Shown piece by piece: positions 1 to 12,015 of a DNA stretch of 64,000 bases. How positions within the stretch are numbered: position 1 is the stretch's first letter; each line of letters opens with the position of its first letter. This DNA is from Lepidonotus clava (taxonomy: Eukaryota; Annelida; Polychaeta; Phyllodocida; Polynoidae). The stretch spans positions 29,155,151 through 29,219,150 of the forward strand of contig OW387149.1 of assembly GCA_936440205.1 (NCBI GenBank). The letters are read 5' to 3'. The translations under genes and the position numbers were made by a program. A model generated the notes under the pieces. That model did no database searches. It was not told the DNA's origin and worked only from the letters and a program-made list of their open reading frames with translations.

Positions 1-1266
1 GATGCATGTAGAACAACACTGACGTATAAAGTACAATTTACATTCATAAAGTTTTAAGGATCAGGATGATTGTCCCTTCATTTAAATTGGTGCCTCAAGG
101 CATGCACAAGCAATCTTATTAAGAATAAGAGTTTTGATTAATCTTTAATCAAGTAATCCTACCGATCATATCCTAAGATGGATATCCTGTAGCGCAATAT
201 AATTATGGCAATTTAAATCCACTGGTCACATTTACAGATTTACAGAGCTGCAACAAGGAGACGCAGTAATCTGCATGCAATAATAACTTCACCTCAAAAG
301 ACACATCTGTTTTTTATGTACAATTTGTACAAAATGATGTTATTGTTGTGCTAGGATATATCTTGCTTTTGCTGTTACAATAGATTTATGTTGGGGGGCC
401 CTAAAAATTGATAAGGTCCATTGTAAACAAGTGCGTCATGAAAGTACACTTTATCAAAGGAAAAATAGCAAAGGATATTTTCATGGAAAGCAGATCTTTC
501 TTCACAATCACAAAGGAGCCATGCATAATATAGGACTTTAATATAGGAATATTTGAATCTCGACATTGCTGGAGGAATGTCTGTCCATATCTTCATGTAC
601 ACTTATCAACTACCTCACTATTTTTCTATCCAAGAAGTAAATATTTTAAAGATTCCATGGTCAAGGTTATTTGGTGAATATCTTAAACCACATAGATTGA
701 TGAGAAAATATAAATGGCATAATAACACAAATTTGTGCATATGTTTAGACAATGTTACTCTAGTTTTGTCTATTGCCATAGTGTCTATGCTATATGAAAT
801 TCATTTCTATATCAATGTGATTGTGCCAGCTTTGCATTGTGTTTAGTTGCGTCCAGTTGAATCATCACCTACTTGTTTCATGCATGTGAGTTTGCATAAA
901 ATGTACGTACTTGTCTATCTTGAACCATATCCAGGATAATATTTTTCTTTAACAAGACAAAACATGCTGTGTTCACGTACTCAACATATAACCTGAATTC
1001 ATTATCCCTTCATTTATATGCTAACATTATTGCAATCTTTCAAGAATTCATGAACTTTAATCAAAATAACCTATTAGACAAAAACTAGCACATTTTATAT
1101 CAGATTCTAGATGGTCACAAGTATTGACGAGAGTACATAGAACATTTCCATAATCGTTCCTAATTGTATAGCATGTAAAATTTCTCTAGCACAGAACCCT
1201 TCAAATTTGCTAGGACTTTCCCCAAAAATGTATGATTTTCTTTACTTCAATCCATTATTGCTAGAA
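1..1266. other. Non-coding 3' flank of the first gene
   Basis: This AT-rich stretch lies downstream of the minus-strand gene that ends at 1267, so its right part is probably that gene's 3' UTR. Short open frames at 375-602 and 553-846 overlap on opposite strands and show no recognisable domain or coding bias. I see no RNA gene or clear repeat. Confidence 0.5.
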
Positions 1267-2271
1267 TCAGGCAAAAACAAAGAGTGATAAGAGTAGTGAA
1301 AACAGTAAACTGGCCGCTGCCTTGACTATTCCTACCCCACTTGTACTGGGTATGTAACACCCCCGGTCTGCTGCCAGGACATTGGGACAGGTGCCACCAC
1401 CTGGAGCTACCTGGGGAGACTGAAAACCACACACTTCCATCACTTTATTAACGTCAAGGTCATTGCTGTAGTACGCTCCACCCTGAAGGTTGTATCCTTC
1501 GAAGGTGAATTCCCCTGTGATGTGTTCATCTTGTAAGACAGTGATGCTGACGACAGCCTGGGTGTTAAACTTGATGTTGTAGAAGTAATCTGTGCACATC
1601 CCACCATCTATTTCCCAGCTGCCAAACCGCACTTCTGTGATCTTGATGTTCCTGCCCACGGTGACGTTGTTAACGTTTCTCAGGACACAGTCCACCTGGG
1701 TGTCCAGTCTTAGTATGTATCTGGAAAGGAGTAATAACTTTATAAACAAATGAACAGCCCTTAAAAGGACCTGTGGGAACCAGCAAATTAGGTCATGACA
1801 ACATTATTTAGGTCCCCTCTCATCCTTTATGTGGCTGAATAGTGCAACCCCCTCCAAACACCTAGGTTGTGGGTTCAAATCCTGGAGGGACATGTTATCT
1901 TTAATATTTCAAAATCTTTTAATCAGGTTTAAGTGATTTCTTTTCTTTTTCATGGATAGACAAAACACTGAAGAATTGTGGGAAATTTAAAGGCCAAGCT
2001 GCCATATTTAATCCCACCGCTGGTTCATTAGTGGTCTTGTTTTGGGACTCTGACCAATGTTTTACAGGCATGTTATCTTTAACCCTCACCTGGTGTTGCC
2101 GTTGATGTCCTGGGTAGTGTTCTGCTGACTGAGGAAGGAGCCCAGGATAACCAGGTCCAGGTTCCCCATCACATCTCTCTCGGGCAGGGTTCTGTACCCC
2201 TCGGGCTCCGAGCAGGCGCTGGTAGAGAGTACACATGTGGCCAGCACCACACTAGCCAAATACCACCTCAT
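1267..2271 (-). CDS. Secreted, probably GPI-anchored protein, possibly NTR-like (2 coding exons)
   Basis: The coding exons are 2271-2090 and 1720-1267 on the minus strand, giving 211 residues. The donor is CCAG|GTGAGG after 2090 and the acceptor CTTTCCAG before 1720; the phase matches across the 369-bp intron. A further acceptor, TTTTGTTTCAG, ends at 2275, so an upstream non-coding exon is likely. The first ATG after it (2271-2269) gives MRWYLASVVLATCVLSTSA followed by Cys20, a good signal peptide. The body has Cys at 72, 103, 158, 172 and 182 and N-glycosylation sequons at Asn51 and Asn79. The C-terminus is a hydrophobic tail (about 195-211) with no charged end after a small-residue stretch, as in GPI-attachment signals. 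An N-terminal Cys, then a VILG-type beta strand, then Y-x-L-R-L-x-T-x-V-x-C recalls NTR or CCDC3-like folds, but that match is by eye only. It appears intact; function is unknown. Confidence 0.62.
1836..1891 (+). repeat. tRNA-like (SINE-type) fragment in the intron
   Basis: The sequence reads like an A-box region (TGGCTGAATAGTG), then a T-arm/B-box (GGGTTCAAATCCTGG) about 35 bases on. No acceptor stem can be paired, so this is a tRNA-derived repeat fragment rather than a tRNA gene. It lies in the intron of the first gene. Confidence 0.35.
1892..2083. repeat. Insertion flanked by a 13-14-bp direct repeat in the intron
   Basis: ATGTTATCTTTAA occurs at about 1892 and again at about 2070, flanking about 165 bp of non-coding DNA. 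A direct repeat of this length is the size left by target-primed retroposition. The right copy abuts the splice donor at 2089. No family could be named for the insert. Confidence 0.3.
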
Positions 2272-2275
2272 TGTC

Positions 2276-5200
2276 TGAAACAAAAGGGACAGAGTGGCTT
2301 GGTAAGTATTTTATTGACAGCAAGGGATGACAAGGTCATAACCAAACTGATATCAAGATTAATAACTATTGAAATGTAATGAATGGAACTTGTAATTTGA
2401 AAGTCTACAGAAATATGTATGTATGTGTTCAGATGTTGATTCAATAAAAAAAAAAAACACGAAGAAAATCCAAGGAGCTGTAGCAAGTCATCTCCAAGCT
2501 CTCAGGTCATACAATACTAAATCAATGATCATAGCAAATAATATCATTCAAATAATACTGTAGTCACTGGATTGAAGATTTTGAAAGTGGCAGAACTATT
2601 TGAAAAGTATCCTATATAAATAACTAGAATACAAACTATGGAAAAAGTATAATAACCTTACTAGGGGTATTTGTCATAGTGTTACATTTCATATCTGAAA
2701 TTCTTGAATAGGAATGTAGTTTGTGAAACTGATATCAACTTAATATAAGTTAATATCTTTATGACTAAAACCTGATATGAACAAACCCATAACATTATGT
2801 GATGCACGGGAAAGTCCTGGTTTCTGAGAACCCAATAGTGCCCAATGCAAACCACAACAAACCCATAAACAAGGACCATAAAGAGATTGACGCAGGCAGT
2901 GACATCAGTGCACACTTTTAGTGATTGGGGAAATTCTAGGAATCCCCATGTTTACATGCAGAGGATTGGTAGGCTCTGGAATGTTCCCAGCTATGTCAGT
3001 GTTGGTCAGGACTAATCAGATGCTAATGTCATGGATGATTATCATGGTCATGGGGTTAAAAGATGTAAAGATGTCGCTAACCAACGACGAGCAGAGACGA
3101 GGCCATATTGACATCGCACTACTGTACCACTTACCACAGGTACTTCGGGACCTTCTCTCCAGAAACAGCAAGTAACCTGTGAACATTAATATTAGTGAAA
3201 TTTCATTTTGTACTTATATGTGGATCCTTTTGGAAATATTAACTACAGTAAATTTTGTGAACGTTCAGAACAATGATTATTCCATTGGGCTAGAACAAAC
3301 TGTTAGGAACTAGCCTGGTGGACAAGCGAAAATCTTTATAATTGTGAATATTAATTTAATGACGAATAGTGGAAGTTAAATCTGGGTAAGTGAGAAGACA
3401 GGACCACTAGCCCAACGTACCAGTGGAAAGAAATATCAAGGAAAATAACTGCTTACCTGCATTCAAGCAAATTTGACTCAACACATGGCATCACAGGAAT
3501 ATACTAGTTATATTCATTCTTTACTATACGGGGGAGCTCTAATCTTAATTAATTTTGATGAGCTCTCACTATTATATTGAAAGTATTATGTAATAAAGAT
3601 GTTATGGCTGAAATAGGTGTGTCCCCCACTGGGAAACTGATATTTCCCACCAACCTAACCCCCATTCATTATAGAATGGTTGCTTCTCTTAAAATCTAAG
3701 ATATTTTATGGGGGGGGGGGGGAATTTGGTGGTTAGCATGCTTTCTGTATATTTTTCGTTATGCAGTACAAATATAACGCCCATTCCATTTATAGGTATC
3801 TATATACAAGTTCTCATGAACTGAAAATCCTATTACCTTTGATCCAAACACTGTTAGGAAAAACATTCCAAACGCCCCCAATTCCTTTTCAAAATCCTGG
3901 ATATGCCACAGTGGTCCCTGTGAATTTGACTTGGACGGTTCCTGCAAGTATACCTAAAGTATTTGGCCTAATAAGGTGTCCAAATGAACTTGCCTGTCCT
4001 TAGCCTCAAGTAAGGAAGGAATTAATGATAACAATTTTTTCTGTATTGAAATTTTACGCTAGTAAGGAATCTTAAAGAAAGTATTTTGCATCACACGTTT
4101 TACCACCCATCCCTCAGTATAGAGACCCATACATATAATTATGCTGCCATTTCACCCTACACAAAAGATGCACCCCTTTCACCTTACGACTCACAGCGAG
4201 CCTGAAGCCTGGTCATAGACTGACCCTTTGTTCATGATCTGCTGGGTATACACCACAGAGCTATAATCTATAAGGTAATATACCTGAAGTCCTACCTTAG
4301 GTTTCTCGGATAGTGTCGTATAAGCAGATAGTTGGATCAGTACCTCTCCGTGAGTGTGGTCTTACAGGCCCTAAGCTGACTAAGTTTATGTACATTCCCC
4401 AGTGCTGTTGGGGCTCCTGACAGTGAAAAACATATCAACCCATTTATATTTATTTCAATTCCATTTTTTTTAATTTAAATACTCCTATGATTTACCTAAA
4501 CCAAATTTATTTCCCATACATTTCTTTGGGTTCTGTTCCACTTAAAATGATAAGCCATGCTAAGTAATGTATTTAATTCCCGGGTGTATAAGTATATTCA
4601 ATTATATCTACTTCAGTAAGTTTGCATTATAGGCGGAATTCACGCATCCACAAAGACACATGGGCCCAAACACACAGAAATACATAAACAAAAATATATT
4701 ATGAAGATTTAAATCGAATTGAATGAAAGTTTATGTAAACACATAACATTAATCATATTTTATCAAAAATATTGCATGTATATCAAAATAATCCCTGGAG
4801 ATTATTACAAAGTAAAATCCCTTCCAAAACACAAATTATGTTTCTGTTAAATCTTATCTTAGCAACTTCTGGTACTTGTATACATCGCTGGAGAAACCTT
4901 TGTATAACTTGTACTGTTACAAGCCTGAATAAGTAATTTAGGTGCTTTGTAACACTTGCTCATGAACCCAACAAACTCGACCAATATAATCACGGCCAAC
5001 TGTGTATTAGCAGGATAATATTTATTAGTTGGTTTGATGGCGTTAGATAAAAACGTTTTTTGTGAAGAGAGTTACCCCCCTGGTGCAGAGCCCAGTTGGC
5101 CGTTTTCCCGTGACCTGGTTCCCCAGATCAGTAAACATGAACTTCTCAGCAATAGTAAGGGGGGCCAAGTGTAAAACAATGAAATACTTTTTCAATATTC

Positions 5201-5805
5201 AAGCGGCATAAAATAATGTTGGTATAACTAGATATCATAATTTTGAACAATGTTGATGATTATCTAGCAATGTTGATGATTATCTAGCATTTTCTAACAA
5301 GCAATCCAAATATTAAATCTTTTAATGTAAAATCTAGACCCTGTGGGAGGCACCGAAGAATTTTAAATTACGTTCTTTTGATGGCACCCAAAAACGTCTT
5401 TAGAACTTAACATTGTGACATTGCACTGTAACGTTATTGTGACATTATTGTAACATTCTTTCACATCACAATAATTTTGCATGTAAGTATTGCTTCGTAT
5501 AGGCCTACTCTCACCAACACACGTGAACATTTTATCAAAGACTGAGTCGAGTCTATAGGCAACTTTACTTACAAAGCTTCGTTGTTGGGTTGTGTAATGT
5601 CCATTTTAAGAAATGGCAATGTAATTATGGGGATTTTAATTGTCTAAGACCAAGGTAGGAGGTGCACACAGAGCGTGCCACATTATGGCGATTATGCATT
5701 TGTTATGTAGAATTTGACTATTATTTAGGAGGAAAAATCAAAGCGCACACGTGCTCCCTATCCTCTTCTCAAATCCTAAATCCGCCGTTGGTAAGAATCA
5801 TGTAT
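2276..5805. other. Intergenic DNA with minor repeats
   Basis: No gene could be supported. It contains a poly-A/T run near 2448, a 12-base G run at 3711-3722, a right-end fragment of the CAGTGGCGGATCC repeat family near 3880-3910 (TTTTCAAAATCCTGGAT), a perfect 20-bp tandem duplication at 5248-5287, and a degraded fragment of the same family near 5762-5790. Somewhere between 2276 and about 3200 there is probably a non-coding first exon of the upstream minus-strand gene, but I cannot place it. Confidence 0.4.
5248..5287. repeat. 20-bp tandem duplication
   Basis: Two adjacent identical copies of CAATGTTGATGATTATCTAG. Confidence 0.85.
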
Positions 5806-5810
5806 GCTGG

Positions 5811-6002
5811 TGCCCGCGCCTCGAACTCACGCTATCGCTGTACGTCACGAATATACGCAGGTTCACCCCAATGCCCAGTTCGCCAGATTTTGACGAATTC
5901 TGGGTCACGTGACCACCTCTCGACCAATCAGAGCCATCGACACAACGGGGTGAACCTACACTCTCTCAGGCCGTGTCCTCCTCGCCGAGAGAGAAGGGAG
6001 CC
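5811..6002. promoter_or_regulatory. CpG-rich promoter-like island with E-box and CCAAT
   Basis: This block of about 190 bp is far more GC- and CpG-rich than its surroundings. It carries a 12-bp perfect palindrome GGTCACGTGACC (5903-5914, E-box/USF type), a CCAAT pentamer in CGACCAATCAGAG (5924-5928), a TACGTCACG CRE-like site near 5841, and an 11-bp inverted repeat AGGTTCACCCC (5859-5869) with GGGGTGAACCT (5947-5957). These are typical of CpG-type promoters, but no adjacent gene is evident. It could equally be a GC-rich repeat. Confidence 0.3.
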
Positions 6003-6010
6003 CAGCATAT

Positions 6011-7089
6011 GAATCATGTCACACTGTCCTACATTCATTGAACTGAATAATACCCTAACCACATCCTGGAATGGTACTAATCTAAGCTAAGCTTAACAGG
6101 TGAAATCTTAAAGCTTAGATTACCGGAACTACCTATTTTTTTCTGCTGTCAGAACTACTTGACTCATGTGTGCCATCTGTAGAAGACAGCCACACCAATC
6201 CACTTGGATAATATTTTTCTTTGTCCTTTACTTTGTGTGGTTGTTTGATTAATCTTAATCTTATTAAATTTTATTTTATTTCTATTTTCTTTATAACTCC
6301 GTAAAAACAAAAGGACACTTGGATAGCAGGCCAAATCCAGAAGTAGGGGTCCACCCCCCCCCCCCCCCACAAAAAAAAAAAAAAAATGAGGTGGGGACCC
6401 CCTAGACTTCCTTCCGATCCTATGGATATGCCTCCCAAGTATGCATAGATCTATATCCCTCAGGATAAATTCCCGCATTTTGTTAATAGGTCTGAAATTA
6501 CCTTCAATTCCCACATTTAAAACACACTACTGCACTGTTGATCATTTTTTCCTGAGATTAGCCTAACATGAACATTAAATAACACCCAATTTTATATTTT
6601 GACATAATTTATACTTCGGATTTCCCCATCCCTGTCCGATGGTGTAAGGTCCATGGTATATGTAAAATGCAAGAAACACGTTTATAGAAATAGCAAGAAA
6701 TAGCCGTTTTTAGGGGTCCTTAGCCGTGAGCTAGTTCCTGAAGTGACGATGACAAAAGTACCAGGTCGTACCTGTCAGTGAGTGATGGGACTATTTGCAC
6801 CATGACGGTAACATGGTGTACCCACACGGAGATCTGTACCACTCACATGTAACACCTTCAACAGGTGCCATATATGAGATACTCCAAATTGCCTAATTCT
6901 AAACATTACTGCTGTCCCACCCTCCCTGGACAAAGGATATCACGGCCGGCTTGGGTGAAATACATTTTATTAATTTGATAAAATTTATATAATAGTTTTA
7001 AGAGGTTGAAGTATAAGAAATGGTAATATGAGATTGAAAATATAATAAAATAGGTGTGGGTGGGTGGGATTTTGAGGGTGTTGATACGC
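6011..7089. other. Intergenic, homopolymer-rich
   Basis: No gene seen. A C run (about 6354-6370) followed directly by an A run (6371-6386) sits in what looks like a degraded copy of the CAGTGGCGGATCC repeat family (6335-6435). Confidence 0.4.
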
Positions 7090-7216
7090 CTGGCACGCCC
7101 CCCCTATTTTAGGCCTTTTTTTTAAATGTAAAATTCTTTTGCCTGGAGGGCCCGGGCCAAATCTTTGCTATAGCACGCCCCCCCCCCCCTCTTTCAAAAT
7201 CCTGGATCCGCCACTG
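7090..7216 (+). mobile_element. Short non-autonomous repeat (CAGTGGCGGATCC family)
   Basis: It shows the family's internal signature AATGTAAAATTC and then GCCTGGAGGGCCC, AGCACGCC with a long C run, and the right end CAAAATCCTGGATCCGCCACTG. The family is about 150 bp with inverted ends and appears many times in this window in both full and partial form. Confidence 0.6.
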
Positions 7217-8845
7217 ATTCCCTAGCACAAATGGCCCATTTAAGTATTGTAAGCACCTACAAGTAAATTTAGACTCATCCTGTTGACAAAAAAGCACAAG
7301 AAAAAAACAAAACATTTGTCGTTTACCTTTATGTATTCAGCTATTAAAGTATTTAATGCACACACAGGAAAATTTGGACTCACAATGTTGACAAATACAC
7401 AAGGAAAAAAAAGAAATCAACAACATTTTCATCTTTTTGTATTCGATAACCTTTCAAAAAACTAAACATAATTAATATCATGATTATTGAAGGTGTATAG
7501 AAATTCTGGTTACCATGGCAACAATGTTTTTTTCACAGTTTATGATAAAAGGCGCACCTGGACACACCTGCAGCGGGCCTGTTATTCTTACTGGTTGTAG
7601 ATTCTCCCCTGTTGGAGTCAGCAAACCCAACCCCAGCTAAAATCTATACGAGGTTATGAATAAATCAAACAGCTTCGATCGTTTGGCCGTGGAGAATAAA
7701 GCAATGCATTAGGTCTATGTTGCGACATATCTAGGTACTATCGCTGGGCAACATTGGACCCAGTGTTAACACCAGGTGGCAATAATGAATAATACAACAA
7801 TAATAATTATGAACGACCATCTAAGCTTTGCATTATTGCAAACACATAGAGAAACATTACATAAGGGGCAATTTAGATTATCAAAACTTTAACGTCGAAG
7901 CTGCAATAAAACACATAAAGGATATTTTAGAATTATCTGGGTTGAAGTCTGGAACAATATGTATATGTCAGAGGTTTTAAAAACTCTTTTAAAAAGTATC
8001 AAAAAATGAACGTAAGTATTATAAAAACAAGTTTTGATTTCATTCTAAAGATCCAAATCCGGATTTAAATGAAATCACGATTCATGTGCTCTCATTCATA
8101 TTTGTATTTGGTGATTTGTCAGAGTGACTTAATCTTTTTTTCTCGTTTTTTTTTTTTATGTTTCCTGTCCGTAGGTATTGTAGTACAGATGTCATAGCGG
8201 TGATATATTCATTTCTCATGGATCAAACAGTGTATGACCATAATAATTCATGCCATTGTGGGGGGGAGGGGGAGGGGAGTTAACCAAAGAGTGTAGTCCC
8301 CACATGAACCACTAGGTGGCTGCACAGTAGCAGGTAGTGGGATTTTGGTTTGTTGAGGTGTAAGGGTGTACATGTGCAGTGCTGTTTGGGCGCCTTCCAT
8401 TAAGTATTTACCCGAATTTTCAAAGATTTAAAGCTGGATGTGAGTTAGAATGTCTGGAAACCTGACATGGAAATATCGGTGCCCTTGCGGATATATGGAA
8501 ACGTAAGAAAAGTTGTTTTGGTATTTCCTGGCCACCTGTCCTTCACAATCAGCATACCACAGAGTCTGCCTCAGGCAGATCAGGAAAGCCGAAAGGAAGA
8601 CGACCAACGATTACAAAAAGACCCACTATTCCCTAAGGTTTCTCCCCAAAAGAATACTCATATCTCAAAGATTTTTGTATCTGAGAAACATAATATTATT
8701 ATTACTTTGTATAATTATAATTTATCATCCCATGTCATTATTAATAGGTATTCACTGACATAAATGCATGGAAAATTAACTGTGTGCCCTAACGTTTGTA
8801 AGTTATGGTAAAGTAACTACTTCAATCAAAACGAAACTCTATCTA
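7217..8845. other. Intergenic, nothing recognised
   Basis: AT-rich DNA with short random open frames on both strands and no domain or RNA signature. A purine-rich tract occurs near 8261-8280. Confidence 0.4.
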
Positions 8846-8998
8846 GAACCAGGGGGGGGGGGAGCAAAAGGGGCAATTGACCCCCCCCCCCCCCCCCCTA
8901 GACTAAGTGGAAAATTGTTCAAATAGTCTAAGCTTGTTGGTTTGTACAAATCTGACATATTTTTGTTTTTTTTTCGGGGGGGGGGGGGGGGGGGATAA
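8846..8998. repeat. Poly-G / poly-C tracts
   Basis: A G run (about 8851-8862), a C run (about 8881-8898) and another G run (about 8978-8994) lie within 150 bp. The first two could pair as a hairpin, and each G run could fold as a quadruplex. They probably mark decayed copies of the short CAGTGGCGGATCC family. Confidence 0.7.
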
Positions 8999-9115
8999 TG
9001 TATAAAATAAGTGCAAAGATTCCACAGGATGACGCATCACGCGCCAAATAAACCTGCAGATAAGGGTCATAGTGAGTAAACACTGCAGCCAACGGAACAA
9101 AGAAGTCTGTTTCCA

Positions 9116-9256
9116 TGGGCGGATCCCGGGGGGACCTCCCTTTTTTTATTTTTAGGAAGATTTTGCAGTTTTTAATGTAAAATTCGGGCAAAACGTCATT
9201 AAGGAAAAGATTTTCCTAAAGTGCCCTCCCCCTTTCAAAATACCTCATCCGCCCTC
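9116..9256 (+). mobile_element. CAGTGGCGGATCC-family element, near full length
   Basis: The left end GGGCGGATCCCGGGG and right end ATCCGCCCTCGG are inverted relative to each other, with the family's internal TTTTTAATGTAAAATTCG signature between them. Confidence 0.6.
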
Positions 9257-9260
9257 GGTT

Positions 9261-10091
9261 TCAAGAACTCATAGTGGTTGGGAGTAGAGGTCAGATTTTT
9301 AGGCTATGGTTTAAGAATACGAAGTTCAATTGAAGTTCTCCCGCGTTCGCAGGTCTGAGAGCGTTCATCCTGGTTCAGCTCTGTCCTTGGACTTTTAAAT
9401 TCCATGATATAAATCAAATGGCGACAGTAGTCCACATTGTCCTTCAAACATTCACACTTGTCTCTGTTCATATTTTTGTAAGTATTGTGATATTACTTTG
9501 AACGTGTGCACAAATAGTTTAAGTAAGGAAAAGTGTATATAATGTCAAAAGAACAATGGTATCTTGTAGTTACACACAAAATGGACAACCAATTTTAGAT
9601 TGGTTTTCACCAATGGGATCCTTATAAGATAAGATTTTTAGTAGTACCTCATTTTTATGGTATCCTTATCACTTCATGAATAAAAAATATTTGAATATTA
9701 AAAATGATTTACGAATTACCTGTCGCAGATGATTAATATTGTGCGTTACACACACATTTGTTGTGCTGTGTATACAGTACACAGAAATGTATTGTAGTGC
9801 TTATCTTATTCGAAACATAAACTGTGAACGTTTGTAACTTTTGATGGAATGGTCTCCATATGTTCCTTATCCATTCTATATAATTACCTTATAATATCAA
9901 CATCATCAAGATAACACTGTGTTTCCTGGATACCCCGGAATGCTTAATCTATCGCACATTGCCTTATCACCATTGCAATAGAAAAAAGCACGCCTTATCT
10001 ATTGATATAAAAAGGCTTTTGACTGGTTCCCATGGTAAATTATAACAAATAATTGGACAATATATCAAACAAGCAAAGTTCAAGAGCTACC
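9261..10091. other. Intergenic, nothing recognised
   Basis: No gene, RNA or repeat could be supported. Confidence 0.4.
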
Positions 10092-10094
10092 TAA

Positions 10095-10318
10095 AGGCCA
10101 TGATCCATGTTGCGATTTTGGGCCGTCCGATTTTCTTCTCATGCATTTTTCACATATTATTTGGAATCAATTTCCTGATGAAAATACAATTTTTCTGATA
10201 TCTATTATTCTAAACTCTTTGGAAAAGTGTATGTTGTATAAGAAAAATGATTATTTAACAAACCGATTTTCAAAATCGGTTCAAAATCGGCCCAAAATCG
10301 CAACGTGGATCATGGCCT
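10095..10318. mobile_element. Harbinger-type MITE (AGGCCATGATCC ends)
   Basis: The terminal inverted repeat AGGCCATGATCCATGTTGCG pairs with CGCAACGTGGATCATGGCCT, with AAAATCGG palindromic motifs inside. Flanks are TAA on the left and TGA on the right, which fits a 3-bp TWA target duplication with one change. No coding capacity. Confidence 0.75.
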
Positions 10319-10526
10319 TGACAAATAGGTACCAGGTTAGCGTGGTAAATAGAGTCTAATGTGGAGGCCAACGTATAGCCTATGGTGTCCCCCAGGGCAG
10401 TGTGGCTTGGGCTATTTTCTTCGTCCTATATATAAACGACAATGGCAGCCACTTCAAGGATAATTTCCACCTATTCTATGCCGTCAATATTGAGTTGTTA
10501 TTTTGACTCCAATATGACCTTAGCCA

Positions 10527-10662
10527 TCCCCTTTTGGAAAAAAAACTCTGGATCCGCCCTCAAAAATCCAGTGGCGGTTTCAGAGCGGGGAGCAGGGGCG
10601 CCCTCCTATTTTTTGTCAAAATATTCATTTTCTAATGTAAAAGTTCAAGGACCCTGAGGGAT
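10527..10662. repeat. Two truncated CAGTGGCGGATCC-family copies
   Basis: A right end (CTCTGGATCCGCC, about 10547-10559) is followed by a left end (AGTGGCGG at about 10571), then the internal CTAATGTAAAAGTTC signature. Confidence 0.5.
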
Positions 10663-10757
10663 CGGTTTGAATTTTTACATGGTGCCGTCAGCAAAGGGTT
10701 TTACTGCACATTTGAGACTTTTTTTTTGCCAGTTTGAGACTTAGGCTTTGAGACTAA

Positions 10758-10960
10758 AGCGGCATACCCAGTAGGCGATTTTTACCGACGCCGGACGATG
10801 GGCAACTGGGAGAATCGGCCAATTCTTATGATCGCCTGTTGGTACAGAACATTGAAACGTGAGTTGGCGCTAAATTGGCCGACTCTTTTAGTAGAGTCGG
10901 CCGATTTTAGCACCAATAATCGGCCGACTCAGGACAAAATCGCCTAGTGGGTATGGGGCT
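10758..10960. mobile_element. Harbinger-type MITE (AGCCCCATACCCACTAGGCG family)
   Basis: Inverted ends AGCGGCATACCCAGTAGGCG and CGCCTAGTGGGTATGGGGCT bound 203 bp, flanked by perfect TAA target duplications (10755-10757 and 10961-10963). Relatives lie at 20299, 25747 and 34345. It is non-coding. Confidence 0.85.
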
Positions 10961-10963
10961 TAA

Positions 10964-11692
10964 AGGACGAGTTGTGATTGATTTAACGCCTCCAGCTAGT
11001 CACTGGGTCACAAAGGAGCCGATTTGGAGACGTATTGCCCCTTTGGAACTTAAGGACTTTACACGCCTGCTCCTGCCTCGAAAATCTCTGGATCCGCCTC
11101 TGAAATAACTTGCTTCTGGTCATTTCTCAAATAACCTACTATGGAGGTTCATTGAATAAACATGCATAGAGAGTTTGCCAACTGATGAACCTGCGGCAGA
11201 TTTTAACCTATAGTGAACCTATGGCTTAACGCCAATGTGGCCTTGGCAAGGTTACGCCCAAAAACCTACCAGCTGAACAAAAGAGCCACTCTCCATATCT
11301 TAGAAAATGGGGAAATTAATTAAAATATCTCACTGAATCATAATCGACCATTGTTTCCAGTTAGAATTTTTTAATTTGAATTTGTTTTTATATCTACGTA
11401 GCCATGGTTACCAGATTGAGACCAGCGAAAGGTCCGCGCGTCCAGTGTACGGTGTGAGGGCGAGTTTCATACTAGGTGAATGGTAATTATAAATGCCTTT
11501 CTCCCTTCTCAAAGTTTAAGATTAGATGTTTTAAAAGTCAATAATCTTAACTCTACAAAATAGCTAACAACAGAAACGTATACGATTTTAAATGCAAGAC
11601 ACAACCTTGAGAGAGTCCAAATATATTAACTAAAAGTATTATCTTAGAGTTGTGAAACATCCCTTTGGTCCACACATATATACAAGGAGTGC
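10964..11692. other. Intergenic with one repeat fragment
   Basis: A right-end fragment of the CAGTGGCGGATCC family lies at about 11070-11105. Nothing else is supported. Confidence 0.4.
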
Positions 11693-11695
11693 TAA

Positions 11696-12012
11696 GCCCT
11701 AAAAAATGTTGTGTTCAGGTAACCCGACCTACCCTAAAATTTTGGCCCTACCCTAACATTTTTTGATGATTTTCCCATAAAAAACATTAAAATGTAACAA
11801 CAATGACAAAAAGTACAGGACGTGGCATATATTTTATCAAGAGAAGGTTTTAGATGCTAGAAATTAATATAGAGGGGGCCAGGAATGGTTTCTGACTTTT
11901 TTTAAAGAATGCTTGAGTCTATTCGTGTATGTTAAAAAAAAAGTAATAATAATAATAAATCGACCTACCTACCCCATTTTCTTTTCGACCTATGAATACA
12001 ACATTTTTTGCC
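11696..12012. mobile_element. Harbinger-type MITE (TTGTGTTCAGGTAACC family), copy 1
   Basis: The left end carries ATGTTGTGTTCAGGTAACCC and the more diverged right end CCTATGAATACAACATTTTTT. Both ends are flanked by TAA (11693-11695 and 12013-12015). Characteristic subterminal TAGGGTAGG / CCTACCCTA motifs are shared with copies at 18205 and 33948. Confidence 0.85.
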
Positions 12013-12015
12013 TAA

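Noticed and set aside
2272-2283. Upstream ATG (MFQT) of the secreted-protein gene
   Set aside because: It overlaps a strong acceptor (TTTTGTTTCAG) and would precede the natural signal peptide start MRWYLAS.
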